From positions 62,001-126,000 of the forward strand of contig NZ_PKUU01000017.1 in assembly GCF_002899675.1 (NCBI RefSeq): a stretch of DNA of 64,000 nt, given 5' to 3'. Position numbers and translations under genes: made by a program. Numbering within the stretch: the stretch's first letter is position 1; the number at the start of each line of letters is the position of its first letter. The stretch comes from Clostridium sp. chh4-2 (GTDB lineage: Bacteria; Bacillota; Clostridia; Lachnospirales; Lachnospiraceae). The notes beneath the pieces are model-generated. The model did no database searches and was not told where the DNA came from. It saw only the letters and a program-made list of their open reading frames with translations. Shown one piece after another: positions 57,701 through 57,921 of the stretch.

Positions 57701-57838
57701 ATCGTAGAACCGTTAGTAATACTGAAAGACAGAGTATTTAACCCTAAGATGGGCTATTCCGATTATGTATGGACGGCATTACTGGCTATTGCGCTTGCAT
57801 TGCTTGCGTTGTATATAAGCCGCAGAAAGAAGAAGTAA
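21593..57838 (+). CDS. Giant modular cell-surface protein (12,081 residues)
   Basis: One open frame of 36.2 kb; about 1.3-1.4 MDa by rough mass per residue. A signal peptide (1-~37) is followed by acidic and mixed regions to ~960. Residues ~960-5670 are an array of ~280-330-residue modules with a recurring end signature. Residues ~5800-6520 are rich in Tyr, Gly, Asn and His with paired cysteines. Residues ~6550-10460 hold DUF11-like sections (DLLPYGIVP, DYLPSTLAY, DMLPELGD). Five SdrD_B-like domains lie at ~10464, 10697, 10883, 11115 and 11701, the fourth split by a coiled coil. The C-terminus has an NPKMG motif, a membrane segment and RRKKK. I see no enzyme domain. Role inferred: wall-anchored fibre or adhesin. 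The start has GGAGGG 8 bp upstream. Confidence 0.93.
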   Translation: MNEWKKRWHDYGRRFVSMILAFCMLLQTALPTTAFGAVQKPYSQIKEENSSRKDIRDKEYTILRTSLARTSGGSTDFDPGLAIAKGTVALKRGEIVTTESSVTASGEGSFAQIGVHFELPYIFSTLDEESEETHYYYSYSSEPEKPGDVLLGGVEMNMASTDRWNIFFPNPEEALQELNLLEAETLGVSEDDLDETDEEEETDTASGSNAKKKNKADVISEATGSDALRQQLESLQNSIMPVADDGFVHEELGGIKLPRYDNSAWPRENPEMGSSVGWYRGALTVLEKDIITSNVTPTFITSFRFWTVPGESLPEGVEARVFTWAHYDRYAPLTNISNSAIYADAYLLDSCVTPGNKLDSSETNKLNLFYTNLNWDCKLDARQDDPVNNFALGWQKYNYASYDFEISNTSGMVQKPDGTWDFPRKEGNKIDPNDLPPDTAIFKKFDMALWLPAGGSVKTDQNQLIKWLCDPEDPDSLRDPMLNDTYLLGRDNLSADQTFSGVWGDNHLKAMRPDLMAKHELTEDYVSEYDNLGGALILDASGIYNLNDPELAAAFEAEENPYAVLDDPRFSAGGEPLVKIVPYYMNGDTTIRIHGEETLYPPHMQHQIYHPEEFLEETPDAELMSEDGSDETGILLINDLPPEEQPEEAAAVEEEKEEEPIEGPASRLVKEEDLEQQEADTSNQMEYPSKKRYRMYVPYDNQFPAKMAGEEYSASVSADTTVSYGNNILWNKEKDARTYFQVQSAEGFEGDKQLETKMSAVGRPLGYRLNPLKTPDNENHTSVPIYRPYVLDTLPELYDLTQIQFIMEGDVPDEKGINYWLATKDYLRGVGVDYRVPHEEGDESYYDVPKFQIQVLDENEEESWFDFVEDEIEREVIVYEDGSKETVWTLKVDKQIKDYLELNGNMKLGQDLRINYKSVFLPGDECPGYVKIIGIPRISGQFTNSADFRYPRMDYQEFGDLNTDVEVKDYISDQKGYFYTKKEYEINDKTAETDAEKSDVYFKAWAHTEIKGVVKEDDEKLKTPMDLEYGSYVYRLQNRTRGRAYNTKVEIEVPFETIREEEEQEDGTKKVVDKSGFVASKFRIPKEIMLTGDIKDIVFDYGETEESDLLQVTLENEDLLNLFGVDESGNLIEDEIYLYATYEEEDGTVVEGLWDGILRKITINYDEVYGVDEIIGEDAVPNWDEFKPLENEEDQEILDELTKNVIYQLFGTCHSLRECETEVKHDITGYIKDEKKLEPKPYKGSDKAILKFEMANPTLEISLSYDYKDKTYQSIKDQNPAVREQKLEIPYDQLYRHHIKMGNDSSAVMPIGKIEFEIPLTDGNQETQQENHRGFVSRKFTIDAVDRFYLDQETKEYVEVTDFSDKGVFEHSPKGIISKISFIDADDENHVVVYKTNMKEYEVTVNGHKEKVEILDWSNDHQLNQFYDEESEQYIIPEKAWAKPDSKYGTAIEHLGKIVVEFINVDSDLKEGTDLETGVTTDTRINAELSGSSNVYEKDLDLYGLFSARTDESKKAKVKKVDYDAIKTYLNPDPVTDTYLEVMKGYDSYYPNGSSLGSVYKSNGYNYQDGDPGAEDVSFTTMIYTKNASRMKPSVLNLDIMNRLNPDVHDRPEGFITKKIVIPKEMYEYADIEKIDIYDADPVTPTVIKTPYTIGHFQKTAEEDGTQTYDRFGDPVTVSKGTLMYDIEGKPIYEWSGVTPIDSELYGEAYPENGTYTEEEDLVINEGMWFDNGIAVPHQVVITFRSVEGDTDKSKVFVRLIGGANVGGDFKVDSEFRTKEARPNTKDSYYGKSTDSHVLSIKNANLLYVKHQSAYTAKQKDENNVEKILGKDAISYSVKADEVPTIYAPYNNFIKRYEYFVGPSYDTNAADVFDRSPHNVLDVLLDITLPVEKKKVLDPEKKTDANPRGTEVEEYRGFIFEELRIDKEELDKTTGVYELQFGSGESVWTSHNQPIINDTQIFRSIPDKKEANQYDIRKYITEDGDLVITKQDLDELLAKDNKEPMEAVKFIRVNFNSIKLNKDIAGGAVKVIVNGRINEYTQDTVSSGATGETPNYNLSNNTGIFAKGYFYRRKGYNFMLNKDIPEILWMKTYFRDRIVVQRPRMQVDAYSKFQDRQKYITQDTIQTPDSYNGDYMRRWIYENNTGNSEYYYGDYRGYNAADNYLWAPMGNTLDLEKYDRYQHRFEFEFGNFQQTEEKHYYTSRNIAGYDNVSDMPHPVFTVDIDVDKEKKGFLTSIVHIDNLLEYGKNPVLTLYDVNGEEKIYDTARLESMIVEKDGVKGADIEIDKDFILKKVDVAYDNYEGNNTEYSLKRNKMVFYGMLTTYDGAGSSATDYEAKGIVAAGTMKAEDYDPKSIVVQNAYAKRQARFTQAASLPMLSIYVKGNTLEMDKESIDKKRWTTDSSGRAVYNQYGIGVANSSIDAEGTYFQAVIGNHSPSHIYNGNLVVDLPISRDMDGNVKGYELTKIESDTSWITVTTHKYMDENGQQVEEQGLDAVTLYQFDSEDYYTIKGEELKKYITGGKLSIPAEVWLEHGITKPSKVVFKVDFYRANTKYQWVNKYGLRGLDDSNAAPDNLSSMYFYGRPTGYVFTELPGAAEDDEPSYRLDTRELKMKIKWQDTHEMKNSEDGNPKPVIASDAREASLKIEPPSPEEDVLAIGSYRSHETGRHGTNYASEGGSQTGIGAITRVPFDSNTYRMNLMNINRRDAIRVGNMSSSTASYENPYKNIYMSEPVLDVTLDLSKDKKDEISGYVLQEIRSDSVFMENIRDRWNDGEYSLESVTLYDFSYDPDVDKDPGPDKVYVIEGDELKSYIKSGLLVIPAKAWNDELSDTGGKVKNPSRVVIKAGSYKYTTATNPFENANGSIRFIGYPNNYLYEKEGETAFNAKRYLRAYGIWKDAYEERAAKLASPSLSPAPVKSDYTTDSLSAYLHLNASDPYTNAVAWSGSTHSTDRDQYNNVTRWVATTVGAKNTKFCIDVGNESRTMIQDGGRIQINLPITYSSDEKKVSGYTTNSISLNAAFLNNIGYEEIETEKRYNIRSIRIEDISYNKNDPEYADAYVELNDYDVISSLFKNGQFIWNRIDDKKDPNNGYFLYDTGHKVKDVKTIIIEVDEYRRNTANDNNTVIYSNGYDGESCKTEYYDYGWHYPTYVLNWNGTVWSQKEPLPGVNGIAPDNLGMITVAGTPSGYVYTKTTEPDGTNKYTPSNQLKVTTSFEDLWETDVKGSAHKGSKEADYGWARMDVVSSAPTIEAVAYHDDTHYANDKTHSKDKTIESAIGAKKSRYQLTLGNDSAATIFEGRLTAIMPTSITLNGGPETNGGFILSKITSDDKFLKNIGQRDDDGNLLWQDYYYTGIRKLRFVERDKTPEDEEDEIKYVEYLFEDPIDTASMSDAEREEAEEENAKRKKANKVLSEFIKDGTLEIPDTAWKDLIPDVGTVEITVDEYKPNGNYKVANTTPTNLSKLQFWGSPDGYLYDLTDGKDENGQDIKIYNKNTNLKINAAWADAFELEANPKSETAKKEDYSVLKLQKSEPYMYVQAWDTQRGGTYQNAGYNTNAVVNTSMDAKQTFYELLLRNKSIGAVAGGQVVIDIPVSETPEIKDIDGRVAIEKGTIQGYAADAITSYQPKSGAVSNFIPYITSDVQVKELDENGEPVIVIKKQINLKRIEIRDYRVKDVEQYNSQGQITSEYQTALDQGLIVVFDDTDGLLDHKDSEMDFTSELADIKLENLIKTTVTGVKYLDIPKEAWNDGNKDNNRRNILYPAKVIIDMKNYEGKPRTEDAETIRDSALFVKGVPNGYLFDLDGEVLKVNRNLKLNASFEDTYESEINLYELSILKPDATADEKEAKKHRRSGFATLAITPSDPQMQIQAWDTQRGSAYEKSGYNSANVVETSLDAEQTFYELVLRNQSIGRVSGGEVVIDVPLSMTPEIKDIDGRIAIEKNHIQGYAVESIGSYHPENGTVNNFIPYITRDVEVVATDSNGTPVTVTKKEIGLERIEIRDYRVKDIKRYDADGKETDEYKAALDQGLIVVLDDTEGLIDHHDTGKNVTKEDIDIKLADLIKTTASGVKYLDIPDSVWDDRNNLNNSRNVSYPAKVIISLKEYQGKNSPGDYYYSRDSILYVKGTPDGYLFESDGENLRMNRDLKLRASFEDKYETNINLYNQSLTNPNATAEERESVRYRRNGYATLRAVASDPRALVQAWDTARKSGPNGGYNDSISIVETGLDAQNTFYEVLLRNQSIGNVKNGETIIDIPLSTTPEIKDQAGRVLIQRGTIQGYQVSSFSSVNPQTKAISNFISRITSNVVIESRDEEGNLVKTVKPKIDLDRVEIRDFRVKDVSRFDGNGIVTKEYQDAVDKGLIMVIDDKEGLIDHKDTPVKFEERDIHIKLADLIKTTDTGVKYLNIPQSVWDDSRYADKERNIIYPAKIIIETSKYDGKNTKAESASFRDSALFVKGIPNGYLYEEDGKDYLKANRDLKLKASFEDTYETNMKLYELSVINPNADEEARQDMRHRNSGGGTLRILPAKPYMLMEGHNNVDNYNYVQNSKVYIGKDNDYRATIGNDSPSYMRGGEFVFDLPLGQIPDEVTATGFRLEHMISDPNFIKQITHDRIVPALDEEGNYQFDEDGNIIYKAEEVIDIQTIDIYDYRAPEIAQTYALWTPGEENGWDSINKKIVKYKSDGSLTEIFKLLVFNGMIVSYSDTEGLTDFVHDKTLEEIIAEQRKAYVDSLTGLSDEDKEYAAEQFGDADAEFIISDFIQKNDADELILDIPKAAWGRGISQQKVEVASDSNAAREDQEEIETEYEDRKKYVDNVGKIVIEVGRYKENTFYNDNLAPGITQRYSNRSLMYFQGNPNGFLYEYEKNDDTWKPLHKEALPSDGKLRDTAEQAMVKGDWSNPLSILDLSYLEKMSTGVMNLARSGPSNPSVDGLAVKDNYNPKYPNSPTRLYDGAKTTLTISNDQKQGLSYQYRLGNTSESIMSRPTFTVTFPINSNVEGDNATKTAVEAGRGFHLNTIRIDKKLFYSPNMFYGVKVLNEADRNYNNLTEIRTIRLIDRNNTWYDEKTKKTYPLEYTISQQDIMAAMLAYHNEKYGISTASNAIPNQPSIGNDAMTNSERKQHGKMYVDENGDLMIPRSVWYASQKTDLEGNPVEDTCWIDDDGYLYMENKDWFGELDGTYRKLGTKIDFREYKSEWDYVYTDQNKEQIEEVTDVLLKPQTASMSDATKGGRLKKVIYYSYPDKDQVKDVYQIIIEFNSFDNSVTGNDRGILQFYGTIDRYADDVTRQDYWNVSNINNKMTAPATFVDHPAGMPDVNLNSDSSSPTFIIKESRPVVHADLKFYERDIYTKDHSSLWTNTWVGNSLVPIDKNEKWTVIPYGREFQVIYRLTNDSISSSENFHFEFVPQITPRTEVGTVDKILNAVTGSETDTTEDNRGFHTLDVILRKELLDSAVFDRVVIYDKDDSDKYIIIRNAHNNAGEDQYPEGEYPYASMSDGLEDMPMPPVDFGDLDDDGGFSVDVPTPARWIVEYHGNKFTGDDWNDKDKETEEGEQAGDESAPEEEKDLRIKTLHPVTEEDAETYKNSNPYSVAEGVYELREGDVVIPRDVIVKWGEIQNVGRITIEGTSFKPMRNPDGDLNKRDDAGSVGSLPSVEKESDVDPNQAVIFVGMSDTNLEYADAKSITSTWGYFRNFLYGRDYNQVYGTPDISEPDTKIEKDKDNVKLEREDDDTTHIFTPKLFFDSKISAVFKDSDDPSLRFDDETVSDVWGTGRLVRDDLQYQHPACLAREYGLDARYDEPASAARNHYGSNYSGQSFNVNYGGTSSHHYWGGNLYGYGGYTDNLLNGGAGTENKNTGYRRYDHYYQDNNVLTVGYKAIASYTVDFQQWAQTSWDTNSTNYATPIPYATSGSSNYSYQDISKINYLRGQHSDNMAVQPQDLSAAADITMKIDLPVDGFDAYYVKLRPALRPFVNSVTVEYVTYGGGSAFDDLVINARETNVSEGSGGWRGNAANANASEYLKSETSFHAGFEPDQFDTTGKKIKSGDNKIIDNSGKLIDYTLMTKSSESYLTEDMAKDGNGTMWWRIGLADTNRYNFKDDIDLSTMSDALPGDDYNPQQTEFGYDHATPYYRPPSINVTKGDIKSVTIHMSINQDPAALNSSDQWQRLLADEGTWYEEWIDSQAARDDLDTTWWKAMGQSSYEASNYNQVHPGKINLNSKVKQDTRHSIEITGRMIKLGQQEANLTTSIELGKQFDNRNENEILEEDRDALVGKLMVDPENRVSKPRRDTGVKAGDTLADSSKASSAQEHLQSNWSYRRYYNYFTHTVNEGGRSFWDEGTVLRCYHGDIRHGYYAQYYYCTSYQHWDEWHSRYLRDRAIINVKNADNLLDVGIGDGNGYVRDADGDPVRDAKGSLVINNSSLDNKWYDSSVWNDSYTTTYAGLKNMANYNDLRPYTLKIGQVAHPNSVEKSHTYIPGWESYWKGGFTAAYQGAYKECNHLHYYTSSSGYYYCGNTSYWFLYIRNYAPVETMKMYDEWAGKFSHIDRVEIEDTLPAITREDGWYKGFFSRYLEVAPSMIPYVESVTVELETRNTDGTVSTRTVKVPRGAIYGNTQKHSVEPGSNPRARGSISLFSAAVPGDGVDVDEEGNPIIMPGVSETYNKAGAGKIYFHYDDMRTDLTNMTATQSNALLAGDDITEVMSNDEFNDSIVAATNVIEVKKNEYPVKVTFTAVNIPGNGDNASEFNGVHRDDNGAAPDFYIWGNINDIIVDYYEPAHDIWKSYDSNRFLTGGSAWTTAQVQQERSNVIKNRMKNLSAEPSKVNSVQAKFYKTAYNKMISEPMSSEEFINRNFWGFDNEDKDEKYKLGAPIVKNDDAYWWADYVQPAAKVNIDTMDDPEMTRVYDFAGDNKSPMKLRYRIWAENTTKKQNRYLTNADGSNKLDPEGNPIKNPEYENTAYYKDMNYVNDLPDGYRLEKIWIPAQFIDKGPYDDYSFEADRLNLTMGKLVKIEGGTSVGNKREYKVVPDPDTQVELLKVREDTEETEGIDRFVYSEYMHLVPTMEEAEKAAEEGNEELLRFAEKDDTYAHKYYVIDLEKMFFDGVLKPIEMPYTEPETGVQRIYIQNYVASYNYHIRVKSKWLVDYEKNKTRYFQPESTLTGTRVFEEKDGEKVEITPKDQLPIDIMMEGVFVDRRQDEKFKKATDSNATESDAQVEETWENRMPWTDTYNSLPSIDTDQFTLRLKDAVKDYVSLTVQAAGVHVINMTETKNPEQQASGEGSEFKTKYLTVRDNRILDFYNRATRLEIAVNRLPYKDAELEQIDPNAPEKDEKNRPMTGDYNKQDDPDEFDYDPRKPDYQVNIRNLVPGDRFNYFITVINEKDPDRATCSWNQPVIRFKAPEGTRIARWIYLPETSYGMGEAEGYTVDAEPIIKEGTEDEPEMVYRGYQVPYINGAEVKYPEGKDPQVTEPETDVTVPEDRIQLIAYDPSTREVTDDGDIVFKRLPHDTELVDRVSSEKKEEPVNKPAFLRSAPVYEPAQQEDITTDIVWRFDNAVIPINQGVRIMVVLEVEDNFTDDEGKPADYRGQELKESNVYIGALPAHGYEPFYFGNDDRTGNESNIEFNDDADRIKEIVEEVKKNDSTVEYNAVKAGINLTEESDINRKTTQAWVKSYGAKTYKPEIPIKSTLYMENNVDGAEAKLTVGEPYEKNEQGFNANEPTNGMIRNDVRHDIDEFDVMADFIGNNYDYNGYSDVNHRTQVTGNKALDQQGFFMNEIPKVMYATNSNAEKDQEARYFVQLRDDLRDNLESDGSDEDPWTKSYNDFWIEVNGDGYRLTDLDENGQPKEDTEPIDTYQIARFKWRYSNIAAYGQPEEDNKETYLTMDPVEIIGIAKYADNNQLHNGSSYQYTRVLAVGITGYWRHDHLSLNDEGEVDSYRYQISGKSELTVRRRLPQVVLDSQSFAVEDYAKEQYLIQGVNDIEENKDTNAKTADQLKKFAEDSSKGEMMPENEANTIKGYRPKQKIWNKVTLLALNREEQDSKKACSINDPYGSLATGELYSPTIIDKVPASYVIMPGEMGLNVSEDPSNPTEVTLPDDFQIKWYRADGSLKDENDPTWAEPIVTVYQVKEKDIGGAFTVDNDKLNKAFSAGNNKSVSLTDDVTTDEITYFIYTYKFDNASESKENTAALLPGEQIELIYPVEAKLNGLPRVRIAELPYENNSAYLPSFGQYGYTSYTGTTAYNNDNVVYPSIDDTKQKMMDMDNLIHDVAVTGLREGGRVKEFIPYEKPEDAKIYHDDMMIHRSEFLGESMAYMPGAYGNIEKVINGSNSHYESGANGKAWDVDMDSSRRQRVIVKISETNGLSTVYNHNVGKNLMDSNRMYDTEKGRPEPLYGNYGTNRTYFHYRDYYKDVLKERTYNTVEKWEGNLAQTEKPENLIWASNSLHLQKAWLYGTSQFLPDTYYDNKTNDRQVNFTEYPAVALYDLNLTDQAPGSVNSSYAQNMSPTRSFQFGETYIARLYAANYGDWDLDGVVFTYVLPRGVMPLLGRPGSDTTENGLDKSQIEVYMGGTSINPNLGEYLDPESFEVRIIQSPNMALVEDGVNQTNHLAANSPMDPQMAEEYYGGKMFTYSGEDIMKPWVVEITIKDPLTKWWNRGDDEDHYQMYVDLGCVVYGQSENNLYHDTLYVAPYTEKKADSETDTGIHNEDYYQIYDRNHWRGDIIKMGNYSQLHSQTYGMDGIRNYRTYYSYPTTYLYMKPQFYSPNVMYFDYRNQLCGTYIDGMATGNDDQKLIVNPHIPDQEYINYIPVGDGTGNNRKYAVSGTEAKVKSPLIRHWSEVDGSEDAALHNKYGESKFDEFYQAMEDGTFKVSMFAENQFVWEQMQNVDNNIHYKDGEGIYTKSVPSLMDASNHWATGKGNYSMPVFTDLLPYGIVPVDKDGVPYPRNGLGEDGKLIDFTSREVKDRGISFELDVTDVVNGKPAVDNKASVVTKDKYITEVQFIDKDENGNPVNRYLVRFVPYMRVYSSLDLSMNPQYELTYADMYNIVYAPALKWNNRLNIRFDAMAVEMPEAVDKDGNKVDAYLERWQQNRSFTGSKVPGYKFFTDEKLAEMYGYNPYYVGEESIKYSQIDWDCPVCGKKHVLNDKRLDSTGMNGRIKDPSLIGKMTEGTEFDFSLNVEDYADRTALNVSYDVLDVNGNGIIGYKEDSGGVADRFVSNVMQIRTKNPRITLDKQIHEDPKGILPDGYIGGDADQSPDYHGNDIHDHEDYKQGKHAFGKNSCGADFEENTYTETILKKLTDHEITYGTRLWYSVKVKNEASDSEWDTSYGKLDKAIPSETGYYEDDYEEQMKLEEEYRDNLILRSQKLSESGSVAHGAFVFSDYLPSTLAYDRAIMIETSDGTLLTKEEAEAAGWTIIDNSAEKPEEGHDRVKFVSITVIPPATIEGAAGQEDAYKQMIGGKHPAGYLKTGDDFTLKIRTRVDTVPTDEKDYDEDGLSKDTYYNKVFVNLDCLDGDYSEITDQSFADYRLGGQNKDSIRYYSGEDTSRYVDGAAGITVKQDAFMTDGKTVKGSEERRLNQFKDNWNQKVKDEGETDRYAYDSAFGFKIARADGISRINTDEPVVLQSNGSLTVPDFKALTPIDIYIDEARIKKGNQANAYLLNDLPLYSVINKAEMYNDLNKDYPGAIEVLNTVKKISTGKWYIPEEVCLVYDEKEQPEFVASASNAYRNELKKHLKVTVYYSSRSKTKEQRMTIDDDFDVDAEYEDGTRIWNKLVESDVETNKVYEIPSAELQTVGQDMNQLLWHISTDDPEKYPIPEGFMLDIDADPNSDGTPKEKREDRKNMSDLKAELNEDGENTNPNTQEPYHITDYREGVDDVYKNGILVSLNSNTPDSGAISYSAHYHRLFTQLDDISTQALDSKKRAGFRMVQKLPILEHYLSHQYYKYSRDIDGKEHYNWVDTSGGVTVLTKGRTMKFKVELDNIDEEHLKGKHDEEDVMDKPTTTATIPSIFTIDSLEYVPYEKVKGSALDDDYTTEFDYPTERTLLWTYHVESLDGGEKNEETSIVLRTEEPKDSVIFSKSLASGERFVRFEFDGQLMPGDRIIIEYMGRITATNENKDGTKTTVTSIYSTNAYGTLKKNPPLGDEEIPYSTAADQYDYDEDKSTQDNMIIVQSGEIEFEPGTETAGSKLVKSLLNVDGGPLTYPIPVLEGERYHYRDEILNKKPYLENSADNSYSDPMIFDMLPELGDSKIIGLQTQNGVKAVPRKSMWGPYSMLNNASFKLYRQAGKNEFEVDPDLYTVYVGPVSRTDGAITGPGVNDQDLFINPEYRISVNYYEVMRMKFRGETVSPGLIQDRPVYGYDWEDHYVKIDEIRELQENDPELAEEVLRGLRYIAVNFNNDYEMKGQTKFTLRYDQKVPLNLPVYYGTLPISMEEENARNTVRNYSSINTFVRYWQSLNPAESNDAMVYVNAPEGRGYIGDYIWLDENSDGLQNEITYEIPDENKSIRTRMLPKRTYDEDTGRYEPDWGTDKDGNLLPDPGINKVLVQLLTPGGHLSNMDGQAVEAEPHKDDLTGQMLYTVLDDETGEPAEDFEGLAIKSLYGPVSYISESDYFGNQGYYILPNLKPGAYKVRFTIPDQYKEYGLSTPVVRGSDMKIYTAGEKVYENEKEVDVTGLVFETVKPITVEAAVKERDSQYVSCDIGIGMPVRYGGTVWIDEYEDESGTSYDETNRDSIYQKEKPVEPHVGKEQVQVTAFVKGEVDGSGNPIPAKDMHGKPMVTMTDENGDYRFDYMQPSRLKADGTYDREYYFMLTDKYDPMWKPTYMTFSKVPTLDDDRNDLKAEGFTNPFAAEVPIDPDTKEKKVITDPDSQYYNLYELDTTVDMGLRNGEANIIAGTIWEDNNRNGIFEQSIDSGYNETGVENIDVNLIPYIWLPEGEESEGNGQWKRVSKIEGAEKGDPYQWELVTIATDSNAEYTEGVLETTTTESGQYLFRNLPVEASVKIEDRADQTYLMGYRVNVPDLPTRYTITPMHNYPLDAQEGKSYHVSDLDKDAFMHSYEDKKDGVGDSFYILASVLDPDDGNVHVNTKTVGIMTEEGLKAVTYDTDIINPQENVDGGILPYSKAEIAGVVWDDVSKDNIRQPEEKGVDGVKVMLQYRLTATDSNGEPQDPYLVSEDGDYLSIFSYKFKEFDVEAEADQKGLIKDVDYWFDNNYIIPKNQKAEQEFEEMAREDKLRRQGLLEEAARLRREVQEIKEDSKEEFEKLEKVEQQKKDLEDEIASLLNKNTDLTSQYDALAIEADQITLQINYYAQLLAAKRDEIGRFMDAHSAERSEFEELKQNKDKAQKELTQNAKLADEKEDLIKDLEKEITEAGDSIDKAEKRIAEIEKRLAELGESPVDPDEQSEKDELEDEKTSLQETITDLESTISSNETKISDTEDEIRKLEEENAELQSDIETYTKKINEKQPDIDRIEAELKQLEADAEELEKKGKELNKTSSNLMNQMAYIMMDKIDCKERMEECQQELQRAEKSLVEQSKIVDAIEKRISEKTAAAEALEAEADIWYFSYLMCITTADGRYSFADVPLFDETLSANPIRNQEEEEAVPYTFRIVTEKHLNMDYVKLHIGDDRLHDSDVGAIANKELNGIDLEKQEALAAKYGAIRENMAISQGFTPLQPNKDWYSVYDGVYGLYSSRSDKTHDIGLNVYDWYSQLGGTIWRDDNHDGIMDNTEQGIANVPVSLYRYGRYEEGSEPVYYTYEVIGKEDTATASNATASNADKQSTTVRLTGKKKMTFGWIPVEDAAGKSVAYTDENGKYRFKVPVTDPDNPVEPYLYKVSVDKGEGEQNWSPFTNGMVEDAVSNDVIPSDQFIHLKHGCGTLNCIIEEAGVELDEDGYIPEGTVLIIPGVYDPAVFKGYVPKGMIDPEQKEEIPQVYSIITPELGLEEGAFTEGIGNAAVSLVGNSVGLETDREELAVSHVFSLMSMEKKPGSRFVDLSSKRDDLYKNGGILKEIIPPDEPEDPVVVPPDKPNRHGGSSGSERSIRETIKVNIVEPLVILKDRVFNPKMGYSDYVWTALLAIALALLALYISRRKKK
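24480..38600 (+). repeat. Array of ~15 unrecognised ~280-330-residue modules in the giant protein
   Basis: Each module shows the same order: a strand pair with Y-x-x-x-hydrophobic-x-N-x-S, then a G-x-hydrophobic-x-I-P-hydrophobic strand (IDIPVS, VDLPIS, IDVPLS), an RIEIRDYR or SVTLYDF strand, the signature L-x-IP-x-x-x-W (for example KLSIPAEVW, LLVIPAKAW, LEIPDTAW, LDIPKEAW), a KVIIxxxxY strand, and G-x-P-x-GY before the linker (ASFEDTYE type). Signature positions include ~25.9, 29.2, 30.0, 31.85, 32.8, 33.8, 34.8, 35.9, 37.0 and 38.4 kb; weaker versions occur at ~24.9, 26.8, 27.5 and 30.8 kb. A beta-sandwich fold is inferred from the alternating pattern. Confidence 0.75.
32201..35182 (+). 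repeat. Three tandem modules with an exact 993-bp period
   Basis: The anchor QAWDT(Q/A)R occurs at 32201, 33194 and 34187, two steps of exactly 993 bp (331 codons). The next, more diverged module has its equivalent point at 35183 (996 bp). The three share long near-identical protein stretches such as TPEIKD, IQGY, DLIKTT and GVKYL-IP, while their DNA differs at many positions. This means older duplication with purifying selection on length and protein. Confidence 0.85.
38985..41160 (+). other. Tyr/Gly/Asn/His-rich section with cysteine hairpins
   Basis: Residues ~5798-6520 contain stretches such as NHYGSNYSGQSFNVNYGG, HHYWGGNLYGYGGY and SYRRYYNYF. Two similar cysteine hairpins occur: C6336 to C6352 (CYHGDIRHGYYAQYYYC) and C6489 to C6504 (CNHLHYYTSSSGYYYC). 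Cysteine is otherwise scarce in this protein. The composition is unlike the flanking modules. Disulfide or metal binding is possible; neither is shown. Confidence 0.65.
52982..57100 (+). other. C-terminal stalk of five SdrD_B-like domains
   Basis: Starts at residues ~10464 (GDYIWLDENSDGLQNE), 10697 (GGTVWIDEYED), 10883 (AGTIWEDNNRNGIFEQ), 11115 (AGVVWDDVSKDNIRQPEEKG) and 11701 (GGTIWRDDNHDGIMDNTEQG). These match the SdrD_B/Cna-B-like start G-x-x-W-x-D-x-x-x-[DN]-G. Acidic loops such as DENSDG and DDNHDG suggest calcium binding, as known for Sdr B repeats. Later YRFDY, YLFRNLP and YRFKVPV strands mark domain ends. Confidence 0.8.
55211..56242 (+). other. Long antiparallel coiled coil inserted in the fourth SdrD_B-like domain
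   Basis: Residues 11207-11550 are almost free of proline and glycine and rich in Glu, Lys, Leu and Ile in heptad pattern (EEAARLRREVQEIKED, EIEKRLAELG, LEEENAELQSDIETYTKKI). The exception is a Pro-rich break (GESPVDPDEQ) at ~11383-11392, close to the midpoint, which fits a hairpin of two ~160-175-residue arms, ~25 nm long if fully helical. SdrD_B-like strands resume right after it (YFSYLMCITTADGRYSFADVP). Paired cysteines (DCKERMEEC) lie in the second arm. Confidence 0.8.
57740..57835 (+). other. Atypical cell-wall sorting signal, NPKMG
   Basis: Residues 12050-12081: N-P-K-M-G, then YSDY, a hydrophobic segment from VWTALLAIA to ALYI, and SRRKKK at the very end. This is the layout of a sortase signal. 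The motif differs from the class B type NPKTG by one residue, Met in place of Thr at the cleavage position. Confidence 0.7.
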
Positions 57839-57845
57839 GGTTGAG

Positions 57846-57876
57846 AGCCGGCCGGCAGTTACGCCGGCCGGCTTTT
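57846..57876 (+). terminator. Terminator after the giant gene
   Basis: Perfect 10-bp G/C stem, GCCGGCCGGC (57847-57856) and again GCCGGCCGGC (57863-57872), with loop AGTTAC, followed by TTTTC. The short T run suggests leakiness, which would let some transcripts continue into the three downstream genes. Confidence 0.8.
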
Positions 57877-57921
57877 CAAACTTGAATCAAATACTACTGA
57901 AATAAGACAGGAGCATAGAGA

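Noticed and set aside
57740..57835. Canonical LPXTG signal in the giant protein
   Set aside because: No LPxTG string exists in the C-terminal ~80 residues; the only motif in the right place is NPKMG.
21593..57838. Many open frames of 60-240 codons on the minus strand and in other frames within the giant gene
   Set aside because: They are low-complexity shadows of the long plus-strand frame, lack ribosome binding sites and have no recognisable domains.
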